Shown here: positions 6,508-12,152 of the stretch, in pieces
Layout of the letters: the number at the start of each line of letters is the position of its first letter
Numbering within the stretch: the stretch's first letter is position 1
NCBI GenBank assembly: GCA_903894655.1
Contig: CAITQY010000071.1
Coordinates: forward strand, 1 to 12,152
DNA from: an uncultured Gemmatimonadota bacterium
GTDB taxonomy: Bacteria; Gemmatimonadota; Gemmatimonadetes; Gemmatimonadales; Gemmatimonadaceae
DNA length: 12,152 nucleotides
Reading direction: 5' to 3'
The notes under the pieces: generated by a model
What the model saw: the letters and a program-made list of their open reading frames with translations, nothing else
Database searches by the model: none
What the model was told of the DNA's origin: nothing
Made by a program: the position numbers and the translations under genes

Positions 6508-6538
6508 CTGGTCCCGGTCTGGTCCCGGTCTGGTCCCG
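6508..6538 (+). repeat. 11-bp direct repeat (2.8 copies) between rho and the chemoreceptor gene
   Basis: The unit ctggtcccggt occurs at 6508-6518 and 6519-6529 with a partial copy at 6530-6538. Each unit contains gtcccg, which can pair with cgggac just upstream (6490-6495), so alternative hairpins are possible. It lies in non-coding DNA, and 11 bp is not a multiple of 3. Confidence 0.8.
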
Positions 6539-6552
6539 AATGCGGAGGGAAC

Positions 6553-6627
6553 ATGACGATTGCGCCGCGAGTGTCACAATTCCCGCTGATTGTTCAAGCG
6601 GAGTCGGGGAATATCCGATACCCGTAG
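6553..6627 (+). CDS. Possible 24-codon small ORF in the chemoreceptor leader
   Basis: The ATG at 6553 is preceded by ggaggg (GGAGG at 6544-6548, four bases before the start), the strongest Shine-Dalgarno-like site I noticed in the window. The peptide begins MTIAPRVSQFPL and ends SGNIRYP before a TAG. It has no recognisable family, no signal peptide and no membrane segment. It could be a leader peptide controlling the downstream chemoreceptor gene, an independent small protein, or chance. The evidence is the ribosome site alone; a sigma-28-like promoter candidate overlaps its second half, and both need not be real. Confidence 0.25.
   Translation: MTIAPRVSQFPLIVQAESGNIRYP
6594..6621 (+). promoter_or_regulatory. 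Sigma-28 (FliA)-like promoter candidate for the chemoreceptor gene
   Basis: TCAA (6594-6597) and TCCGATAC (6614-6621) are 16 bases apart. The flagellar/chemotaxis sigma-28 consensus is TAAA, 15 bases, GCCGATAA. There are three base mismatches and one extra spacer base, but the CCGATA core and the target gene type fit. The start point would be near 6628, leaving a leader of about 65 bases before ATG 6694. Confidence 0.3.
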
Positions 6628-6693
6628 ACGATGGCGCGCCCCGGCAACGCAGCCTGAGCCGCCCCCTCGCGTGTAGTCCCTCGCCATTCTCCA

Positions 6694-8961
6694 ATGTTTC
6701 GCACTCTGTCTGTTCGGGCCAGGATCCTCGCACTCCCCGTCGTTGCCGCGCTCGGCTTCTTGGTGACCCTCGGTACGACGGTGGTCCTTGGCCGGAGTTC
6801 GCAGGAGCAGCTCGAGCGCATCGAGATGCAGGCGTCGCCGGCTCTCGAAGCCAGCCGCCGACTGCAGTCGACACTCGACGTGTACCAGCTCGCGCTGCGG
6901 GATGCGGTCAGCGCGAGCGACACCGCCGGCGTGGTCTCGGCGGATAGCATCACCGCGAACTTCCTCGCGCTGACAGACACGCTGGCCATGAACCCAAGTG
7001 TGGACTCGGCTGCCATTCGTACCGTACGCGCCGACTTCACGACATACGCCACCGCCGCGCGCCGCATGAGCTTCGGCCTGATCACCGGGGCGATGGGCGA
7101 GTTCATGGGTGGCGTGGCGGGCGTGCAGACGAAGCAGGCCACGCTATCGAAGGCGCTGCAGGATCATACCACAACGAAGGAAGCCGCGATCACGGCCGCC
7201 TTCGCACAGGCGCGCACGCTACAGGCAACGGCGCGCTGGGTCACGACGGTTGTGCTGGTCGTGTCGCTGCTCGCGCTAGGCCTGCTCGCGGTTGGCACGC
7301 TGCGCAGCATCATCGGCGCCATACAAACGTTGTCCACCGCGGCGACGGAGATCGCCCGCGGCCGTATCGAACAGAACATCAACATCGACAGCCAGGATGA
7401 AATCGGCACGCTGGCGGGTGCTTTCCGTGAGATGCTGGAGTACATGGGCTGCGTAGCGCGTGCCGCCGACCGACTGGCCGCTGGCGATCTCACGTCGAAG
7501 GTGTCGGTGCGCTCGGAGCATGACGTGCTGTCGAAGAGCATCAACGAGGCGACCGACACGATGCAAGGCATGGTCAGCGAGATCAACACGGTGATCGATG
7601 CGGCGAAGCATGGCGATCTGGCCAAGCGCGGCAACCCGCAGCAGTTCCGCGGCGCGTACGCCCAGCTGATCTCAGGCACGAACGAAATGCTCGACTCCGT
7701 GGTTGAGCCGATCAGCGAGGCCAAGCAGGTGCTTGAGCGCGTGGCGGCCCGCGACCTCTCGGCGCGTGTGACCGGCGCGTACGTGGGTGAGCATGCCGCG
7801 ATCAAGGATTCGCTCAACACGGCGCTGGAAAACATCGCGGAAGTCTTCGCCTCGCTGACCACCGCGATCGGCCAAGTGAACTCGGCCGCTCGTGAGATCG
7901 GTGAAGGCAGTCAGGAGTTGGCGAGTGGCGCGTCCGATCAGGCCGGCGCCATCGATCAGGTCTCGAACCGCCTCAAGGTGGTGGACGACCGCACGAAGGC
8001 GAATGTGGCCGATGCCAACGAAGCGCGGGCGGCCATGGAGCGTGCGAACGTGGACACGGAACAGGGCGTGGAACGTATGACGGCGCTCGCGGAAGCCGTG
8101 GCCGAGATCAAGCGCTCGGCCGACTCCACGGCCAAGATCGTGAAGACGATCGATGAGATCGCGTTCCAGACGAATTTGCTGGCCTTGAACGCCGCGGTCG
8201 AAGCGGCGCGCGCCGGCGATGCCGGTAAGGGCTTCGCGGTCGTGGCAGACGAAGTGCGCAGCCTCGCCATCCGTGCGTCGGAAGCGTCGCGCAACACGGC
8301 GACACTGATCGAGGAGTCGGTACAGAAGGCCGAGACGGGGGTGCAGCTGAACGACAGTGTCACGAGGCGTCTGCACGAGATTCGGACCGGCGTGCAGCGC
8401 GCCTCGGCGATCATGAACAACATTGCCGAAGGTGCGGCCGAGCAGCAGAAGGAGCTGGCCGAAGTCACCTCGTCGATGGATCAGATTGCGAGTCTCACGC
8501 AGCGCACAGCCGCGAACGCCGAGGAATCAGCGAGCGCGGCGGCTGAGCTGTCCGCACAGGCCGGCGAGATGCAGGAACTGGCCTCGCAGTTCGACGTGCG
8601 CGCGCGCGATTCGCATCGCGGCGCGAGCCACGTAGTGACGTCGGCGTCCCGCCGTCAGGCGGAGATGCATGCATCACCGGCGTTTTCATCGCGCCGTCCG
8701 GTGATGCCGCGCTCCGCGCCGGCGAAGACGTTCGCGAAGTCCGGTGCCTCATCGCTTCCGAAGGCGGGCGCGGCAAAGGCGGGCGCGGCATCGAGGGCGC
8801 CGATTCGTCCGGCGGCCACGGTGCTGGCGAAGGCTCGTGCTTCGAGTGCGCCGTCGAACGGTGTGCACGCTCCGGATGACGTCTTCCCGATGAGTGCGGC
8901 CGCAATGATTCCGTTCGACGATGAGGATGGATCGGCCGACGATATCCTGGGCTCGTTCTAG
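6694..8961 (+). CDS. Methyl-accepting chemotaxis protein with multiple HAMP units
   Basis: This 755-residue transmembrane chemoreceptor senses a signal outside the membrane and controls the CheA kinase. Membrane segments lie at about 11-33 and 182-204 and enclose a ~148-residue periplasmic helical region, probably a four-helix-bundle sensor with unknown ligand. HAMP follows (205-255), then a second HAMP-like unit (252-298) and probably two more (300-338 and 336-384), each with the short turn (GDL or RDL) typical of HAMP repeats. The signalling domain spans about 385-637, with the CheA/CheW-binding hairpin tip near EIAFQTNLLALNAAVEAAR (488-506). Glu610-Glu611 (AANAEESASA) fits the methylation consensus; Gln407-Glu408 and Glu540-Glu541 are further candidates. 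After 640 comes an Ala/Ser/Lys/Pro linker and an acidic tail ending IPFDDEDGSADDILGSF. No che genes are adjacent. The ATG gives a normal short basic N-terminus before TM1. Its stop overlaps that of the convergent M20 gene. Confidence 0.93.
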   Translation: MFRTLSVRARILALPVVAALGFLVTLGTTVVLGRSSQEQLERIEMQASPALEASRRLQSTLDVYQLALRDAVSASDTAGVVSADSITANFLALTDTLAMNPSVDSAAIRTVRADFTTYATAARRMSFGLITGAMGEFMGGVAGVQTKQATLSKALQDHTTTKEAAITAAFAQARTLQATARWVTTVVLVVSLLALGLLAVGTLRSIIGAIQTLSTAATEIARGRIEQNINIDSQDEIGTLAGAFREMLEYMGCVARAADRLAAGDLTSKVSVRSEHDVLSKSINEATDTMQGMVSEINTVIDAAKHGDLAKRGNPQQFRGAYAQLISGTNEMLDSVVEPISEAKQVLERVAARDLSARVTGAYVGEHAAIKDSLNTALENIAEVFASLTTAIGQVNSAAREIGEGSQELASGASDQAGAIDQVSNRLKVVDDRTKANVADANEARAAMERANVDTEQGVERMTALAEAVAEIKRSADSTAKIVKTIDEIAFQTNLLALNAAVEAARAGDAGKGFAVVADEVRSLAIRASEASRNTATLIEESVQKAETGVQLNDSVTRRLHEIRTGVQRASAIMNNIAEGAAEQQKELAEVTSSMDQIASLTQRTAANAEESASAAAELSAQAGEMQELASQFDVRARDSHRGASHVVTSASRRQAEMHASPAFSSRRPVMPRSAPAKTFAKSGASSLPKAGAAKAGAASRAPIRPAATVLAKARASSAPSNGVHAPDDVFPMSAAAMIPFDDEDGSADDILGSF
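8761..8790 (+). repeat. Perfect 15-bp tandem duplication in the chemoreceptor linker
   Basis: aaggcgggcgcggca occurs twice back to back and in frame, encoding KAGAA x2 (residues 690-699). The identical copies point to a recent slippage event in the flexible linker before the acidic C-terminal tail. Confidence 0.85.
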
Positions 8962-10388
8962 TGCGTTCCGATTGACGGGAGCGCATTGGCATTGGCATCA
9001 CGCGCTGCCGCCCGGTACTCATCGAGTAACGTGGCGGCGGCGCGAATGCCGACGAGGTAGTTCTCGACACTGATCCATTCGTCGGGGGCGTGGGCGTTTT
9101 CCCCGGGCAATCCGAAGCCCATCAGCAGCACGGGCGCACCCAGAATGCGCTCGAAGTCACCCACTACGGGAATGCTTCCCCCTTCACCGGTGATGACCGG
9201 CGCCCGTCCGAAGGCCGCTTCGAGTGCGCGCTTGCCGGCCTCGATGATCGGCCCCTTCAGGTCGGCCCGCCACGGGCGTCCCCCGTGCAGGTGCTCGACG
9301 GTCACGGTCACACCCGCCGGCGCCACGCGCTCGACATGCGTACGCACAAGCGCGGCGATGGCATCGGGGCTCTGATCGGGCACGAGCCGAAAGCTGACTT
9401 TTGCCATGGACAGCGCGGGCAGCACGGTCTTGGCGCCCTCACCGGTGTAGCCGCTCAGCATGCCGTTCACTTCACAGGTCGGCCGCGTCCACAACCGTTC
9501 GAGCGTGGTATATCCGGGCTCGCCACCGAGCGCGGTCACGCCGACTTCGTGCATGAGGTGCTCATCGCTGAACGGCAGCTCGCGCATCTGCGCGCGAACG
9601 GCGTCAGGGAACGGACGCACGTCGTCGTAGAAACCCGGAATGGCGATACGCCCCTCGGCATCGTGCATGCTGGCCAGGATACGCGCGAGGGCCATGGCCG
9701 GATTCACCACCGCGCCACCATACATGCCGGAATGCAGATCGCCGTTGGCGCCCCGCACGTTGATTTCGAGATACGCCATGCCGCGCAGCGACGACAGGAT
9801 ACTGGGGATTCCCGGCGCGAACATGGTGGAGTCGGAGATCACGACGGCATCGCAGGCGAGGCGCGCTTTCTCGCGCTCGAGAAACTGCTCGAGGTTCTCA
9901 CTGCCGACTTCCTCTTCCCCTTCGGCCAGCACGATCACGTTCACGGGCAGCGTGCCACGCACGGCGAGATGCGCCTCGAGCGCCTTGATGTGCAGGTACA
10001 GCTGTCCCTTGTCGTCGACCGATCCACGCGCGTAAATGCGCCCGTCGCGCACGGTGGGCTCGAATGCCGGCGAGGTCCACAACTCGAGAGGCTCGGCCGG
10101 CTGCACATCGTAGTGACCGTACACGAGCAACGTGGGCGCATCGGGACCGGCATGGCGCCATTCACCGACCACGATGGGATGCCCCGGCGTAGGCTCGACG
10201 GTGGCGGTGAAGCCAATCCGCGTGAGTGCGTCGGCTACGAACTGCGCCGCTTCGGCGCAATCGGCCTTGTGCTCGGAACGCGCACTGACGCTCGGGATGC
10301 GGAGGAAGGCGAACAGTTCGTCCTGCGCACGCGCATCGTTGGCGCTACACCAGGCGGCGAGATCGGCGGGAATCGTGGGAGCGGTCAT
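8958..10388 (-). CDS. M20 family metallopeptidase (dipeptidase-like, CNDP/DUG1 type)
   Basis: This 476-residue cytoplasmic enzyme probably hydrolyses dipeptides or related amide substrates with two zinc ions. The full M20 set is visible: His92 and Asp94 (YGHYDVQP), Asp125 (GSVDDKGQ), catalytic Glu159 and metal-binding Glu160 (EGEEEVGS), Asp186 (ISDS), His219 in the dimerisation lid (GDLHSGMYGG) and His433 (NAHAPDEW). The spacings 92-125, 125-159 and 186-219 equal those of mammalian carnosine dipeptidase CN2, which supports the CNDP-like branch. Length is normal and no signal peptide is present. ATG 10386-10388 gives the expected N-terminus. No Shine-Dalgarno is seen. It lies 97 bases downstream of crcB on the same strand, so it may be co-transcribed with crcB or have its own promoter. 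Its TAG and the TAG of the facing chemoreceptor gene share the palindrome CTAG. Exact substrate specificity is not readable from sequence. Confidence 0.92.
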   Translation of the reverse strand: MTAPTIPADLAAWCSANDARAQDELFAFLRIPSVSARSEHKADCAEAAQFVADALTRIGFTATVEPTPGHPIVVGEWRHAGPDAPTLLVYGHYDVQPAEPLELWTSPAFEPTVRDGRIYARGSVDDKGQLYLHIKALEAHLAVRGTLPVNVIVLAEGEEEVGSENLEQFLEREKARLACDAVVISDSTMFAPGIPSILSSLRGMAYLEINVRGANGDLHSGMYGGAVVNPAMALARILASMHDAEGRIAIPGFYDDVRPFPDAVRAQMRELPFSDEHLMHEVGVTALGGEPGYTTLERLWTRPTCEVNGMLSGYTGEGAKTVLPALSMAKVSFRLVPDQSPDAIAALVRTHVERVAPAGVTVTVEHLHGGRPWRADLKGPIIEAGKRALEAAFGRAPVITGEGGSIPVVGDFERILGAPVLLMGFGLPGENAHAPDEWISVENYLVGIRAAATLLDEYRAAARDANANALPSIGTH

Positions 10389-10483
10389 GAGTGATATTCA
10401 GCGTGAACGTGAATGACGAAACGGTCTCTTCCTTGGGATCACGACGGAAACTGCGACTCCTATCGAAACGCGGCAGACGGCGG

Positions 10484-10873
10484 CTACCGTGCGGTACGGC
10501 CGACCATGAGCCCCGCAAACGTGGCCAGCACGCCAGCCACGAGGCTCACCGACACGTACAGGGCGGCGCGTCCGGCTTTCCCCTGCTGCAACAGCGTGAC
10601 GACGTCGGCGCTGAACGTCGAAAACGTGGTGAAGCCACCGCAGATGCCCACGGTGAGCGCTGCGCGCAGCACCGCATTGTGATCGGGCGCGTCGAACAGG
10701 CGTGCGAACAGGCCGATGAGGAAGCTGCCCACCACATTGATCAGGAGCGTCGACACCGGGAACCCGTTGCCCACCCGTTGCAGCGCCACGCCGATCACGT
10801 AACGCATCACTGAACCGATCGCACCGCCACCGGCCACGGCGAACAGCAGTGGCATTGACAGCGTTGACATCAT
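10484..10873 (-). CDS. crcB: Fluoride ion channel CrcB (Fluc)
   Basis: This small four-helix membrane protein lets fluoride leave the cell. The 129-residue length is typical. Family marks are GGGAIGSVMRY (15-25), STLLINVVGSFLIG (41-54, with pore Asn46) and GICGGFTTFSTFSAD (76-90). The last holds the TTFSTF element, whose Phe84 and Phe87 match the fluoride-coordinating phenylalanines and whose Gly/Thr bend forms the central sodium site. Hydrophobic helices lie at about 9-30, 38-58, 70-92 and 103-124. Only one crcB copy is present, which suits a dual-topology homodimer. The start is the ATG at 10871-10873, overlapping the TGA of the upstream glycosyltransferase gene (ATGA) and preceded by GAGG at five bases; a second ATG follows immediately. 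An upstream start at 10987 would add 38 residues unlike CrcB. No fluoride riboswitch is next to it. Confidence 0.93.
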   Translation of the reverse strand: MMSTLSMPLLFAVAGGGAIGSVMRYVIGVALQRVGNGFPVSTLLINVVGSFLIGLFARLFDAPDHNAVLRAALTVGICGGFTTFSTFSADVVTLLQQGKAGRAALYVSVSLVAGVLATFAGLMVGRTAR

Positions 10874-12152
10874 GGCCGCCTCGGCACGTCGCGGGCGATC
10901 CGATACAACCAGAGACGCCGCTCGGTTACGATGCCATCGCCGCGTCGCAGCGGCACCGTGACGCCCCGCTGCGACGCCGCAAACCACGAGCCCACCACGC
11001 CCGCCAGTGAATCACCCTTGGCGCTCGCATCGAAAGCGGCCACGAGACCGTCGCCGGGACGGATCGTGTCGTACGCGTTGGGCCAGAGGTCGTACTGATT
11101 CGTGCGGCCACCGAGGTTGAGGGCGAACACCGTGGGCTGATCGGGGAGGTGGAAGGCCAACTCCGAGGCGTCCTGATAGCGATCGGCGGCGACCCACCGA
11201 TCAACCGTGCCGTCCAGGAATTCGCTCTGCCGACTGTGCTCGACGGCTGCCGCCAGCGTCTCCCATCCATGCGCACGGGCAATCGGATCCTTGCGCGGCG
11301 GGATCGGCAAGATCGGCGTGGCCGCTTGCCAGGCCACGATCGTGAGAAGAATCGCGGCGAGCAGCTGACCGCGATACCACCAGCGGCCGGAGGACCACGG
11401 TTTTTCACTGGTGGCCAGCAGCATGATTGCGCCCGGATAGATCATCGCGGGCCAATTCGCTTCCACCGAGCGTCGCCACGCACTGATGGCAAAGAAGGCG
11501 AGCGGGACCACGGAGATCACCGCCAACGCGAAGCGACGCACCATCGGGTCGGTGGGGGCCAGATCGCGACGCATGCGCCAGCCGTCGCGCATGGCGAACC
11601 ACACCGCACCGGCCATCAAGAGAAAGAGGATCGGCGACGCGAGGCCGACCTGTCCGCCCAGCATCTCGAGTTCGCGCGAGAGGGGATTCCCTCGCGCGCT
11701 CGGACTGAATCCATGCCCCAGCTGAAAGCGGAACGACACCCACTGGTTGAACGCGTTCCACGCGACCACCGGCGCGAACATCCCCAGCGCGATGAGGGAC
11801 GCGATCCACGGCCCTGGCTCCGCCAAGCGTTTGCGGAGCGCCGGATGCAGCACGCAGGCGATCACCAAGCCCATCGGCAGCAGGACCGCGGTGTACTTGG
11901 CCACGAACGCGGCGCCGAGGCCGAAGCCAGCCACCGTCCACCAGCCGAGGCTGCGCCATGAGCGCAGGGGCGACGCCAGGGCCCGCTCCACGCCGACGAG
12001 CGCAAACATCGCGCTCGCGAAGAGCACCGCATCGGGAGTGGCCAGCACGAGGCCGAGGGTTGCGATCGGGAGCAGCGCCACCAGCATCGCGGCACGCGTC
12101 GCGGCGCGGCGCCCGCTCGGGCCACGACCGGCCAGTTGCCAGGCGCATACGA
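10870..12152 (-). CDS. GT39/ArnT-like membrane glycosyltransferase, N-terminus outside window
   Basis: The frame is open to the right edge (last full codon at 12150), giving about 427 residues of a longer polytopic protein. Several hydrophobic segments are followed by a soluble C-terminal part. Marks of the GT39/PMT-type family, which transfers sugars from lipid-phosphate carriers, are ATPDAVLF (cf. the family's TPDxPL), FVAKYTAVLLP, PVVAWNAFNQWVSFRFQLGHGF (given here as WNAFNQW then SFRFQLGHGF) and EANWPA. The C-terminal ~150 residues (after IPPRKDP) form the soluble domain common in this group. The likely job is decorating lipid A, glycans or proteins on the periplasmic side; donor and acceptor cannot be read. 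An ATG at 12087 begins inside a conserved membrane segment and is not the true start, as coding continues upstream. The stop overlaps the crcB start. The N-terminal catalytic acidic residues are not visible. Confidence 0.82.
   Translation of the reverse strand, partial: VCAWQLAGRGPSGRRAATRAAMLVALLPIATLGLVLATPDAVLFASAMFALVGVERALASPLRSWRSLGWWTVAGFGLGAAFVAKYTAVLLPMGLVIACVLHPALRKRLAEPGPWIASLIALGMFAPVVAWNAFNQWVSFRFQLGHGFSPSARGNPLSRELEMLGGQVGLASPILFLLMAGAVWFAMRDGWRMRRDLAPTDPMVRRFALAVISVVPLAFFAISAWRRSVEANWPAMIYPGAIMLLATSEKPWSSGRWWYRGQLLAAILLTIVAWQAATPILPIPPRKDPIARAHGWETLAAAVEHSRQSEFLDGTVDRWVAADRYQDASELAFHLPDQPTVFALNLGGRTNQYDLWPNAYDTIRPGDGLVAAFDASAKGDSLAGVVGSWFAASQRGVTVPLRRGDGIVTERRLWLYRIARDVPRRP

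Noticed and set aside
6628..6693. Possible c-di-GMP-I (GEMM) riboswitch in the chemoreceptor leader (ggcaacgcagcctgag)
   Set aside because: The segment only loosely resembles the conserved core. I could not find the paired helices, the tetraloop or the required conserved bases.
9090..10394. A 434-codon plus-strand frame across the M20 peptidase gene
   Set aside because: The minus strand encodes every M20 metal ligand with correct spacing; the plus frame is His/Arg/Gly-rich shadow sequence.
10389..10483. Fluoride riboswitch or terminator between crcB and the M20 gene
   Set aside because: No stem with a U-tract or riboswitch-like core is visible, and the position is downstream of crcB, not upstream.
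10874..10987. CrcB extended by 38 residues to 10987
   Set aside because: The extension lies inside the glycosyltransferase gene and is Arg/Ala-rich; the 129-residue form has the normal CrcB length and a GAGG site.

Overview
The window looks like chromosomal DNA from a GC-rich, diderm, aerobic bacterium. It is compactly coded, GC-rich at third codon positions, and mostly lacks strong Shine-Dalgarno sites. The best guess is Gemmatimonadota (Gemmatimonas-like). The clues are a transcription terminator Rho with a very long disordered Arg/Asp/Pro/Gly-rich N-terminus, an adjacent DUF1800/Tat-exported DUF1501 pair, and a chemoreceptor. This is inference from gene content and style, and no marker in the window proves it. 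There are no rRNA or tRNA genes, insertion sequences, CRISPR arrays or phage genes.

Layout. Positions 1-2954 (+) hold an export-oriented group: the C-terminal end of a DUF1800 protein, a complete Tat-signal DUF1501 protein 14 bases later, and a secreted polysaccharide-deacetylase-like protein. Facing it (2994-4000, -) is a two-gene operon, a TPR protein followed by an AhpD-like carboxymuconolactone-decarboxylase-family protein. The second gene begins at a GTG that overlaps the stop of the first (GTGA). A 382-base divergent intergenic region (4001-4382) separates this operon from rho (4383-6398, +) and contains a small hairpin and a C-rich, G-poor leader.

A perfect 16-bp GC-rich hairpin follows rho. 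A further ~235 bases hold short direct repeats, a possible 24-codon ORF with the best Shine-Dalgarno site I noticed, and a weak sigma-28-like promoter. The region leads into a 755-residue methyl-accepting chemotaxis protein with several HAMP units (6694-8961, +). On the opposite strand, in transcription order, are a GT39/ArnT-like membrane glycosyltransferase (cut by the window's right edge), the fluoride channel crcB (ATGA overlap) and an M20 metallopeptidase (8958-10388). The last converges on the chemoreceptor so tightly that the two stop codons share one CTAG palindrome.

How the genes work together. The DUF1800/DUF1501 pair is the usual co-occurring pair of unknown function. The GT39-crcB pair is probably translationally coupled, and the M20 peptidase may be co-transcribed. 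Otherwise this is ordinary core and accessory genome. I see no clearly new multi-gene system. The most interesting item is Rho: a ~298-residue low-complexity tail with DRGP and RG repeats, no recognisable N-terminal helical bundle, an OB-fold RNA site one residue shorter than in E. coli, and P-loop substitutions at positions that contact bicyclomycin in E. coli.
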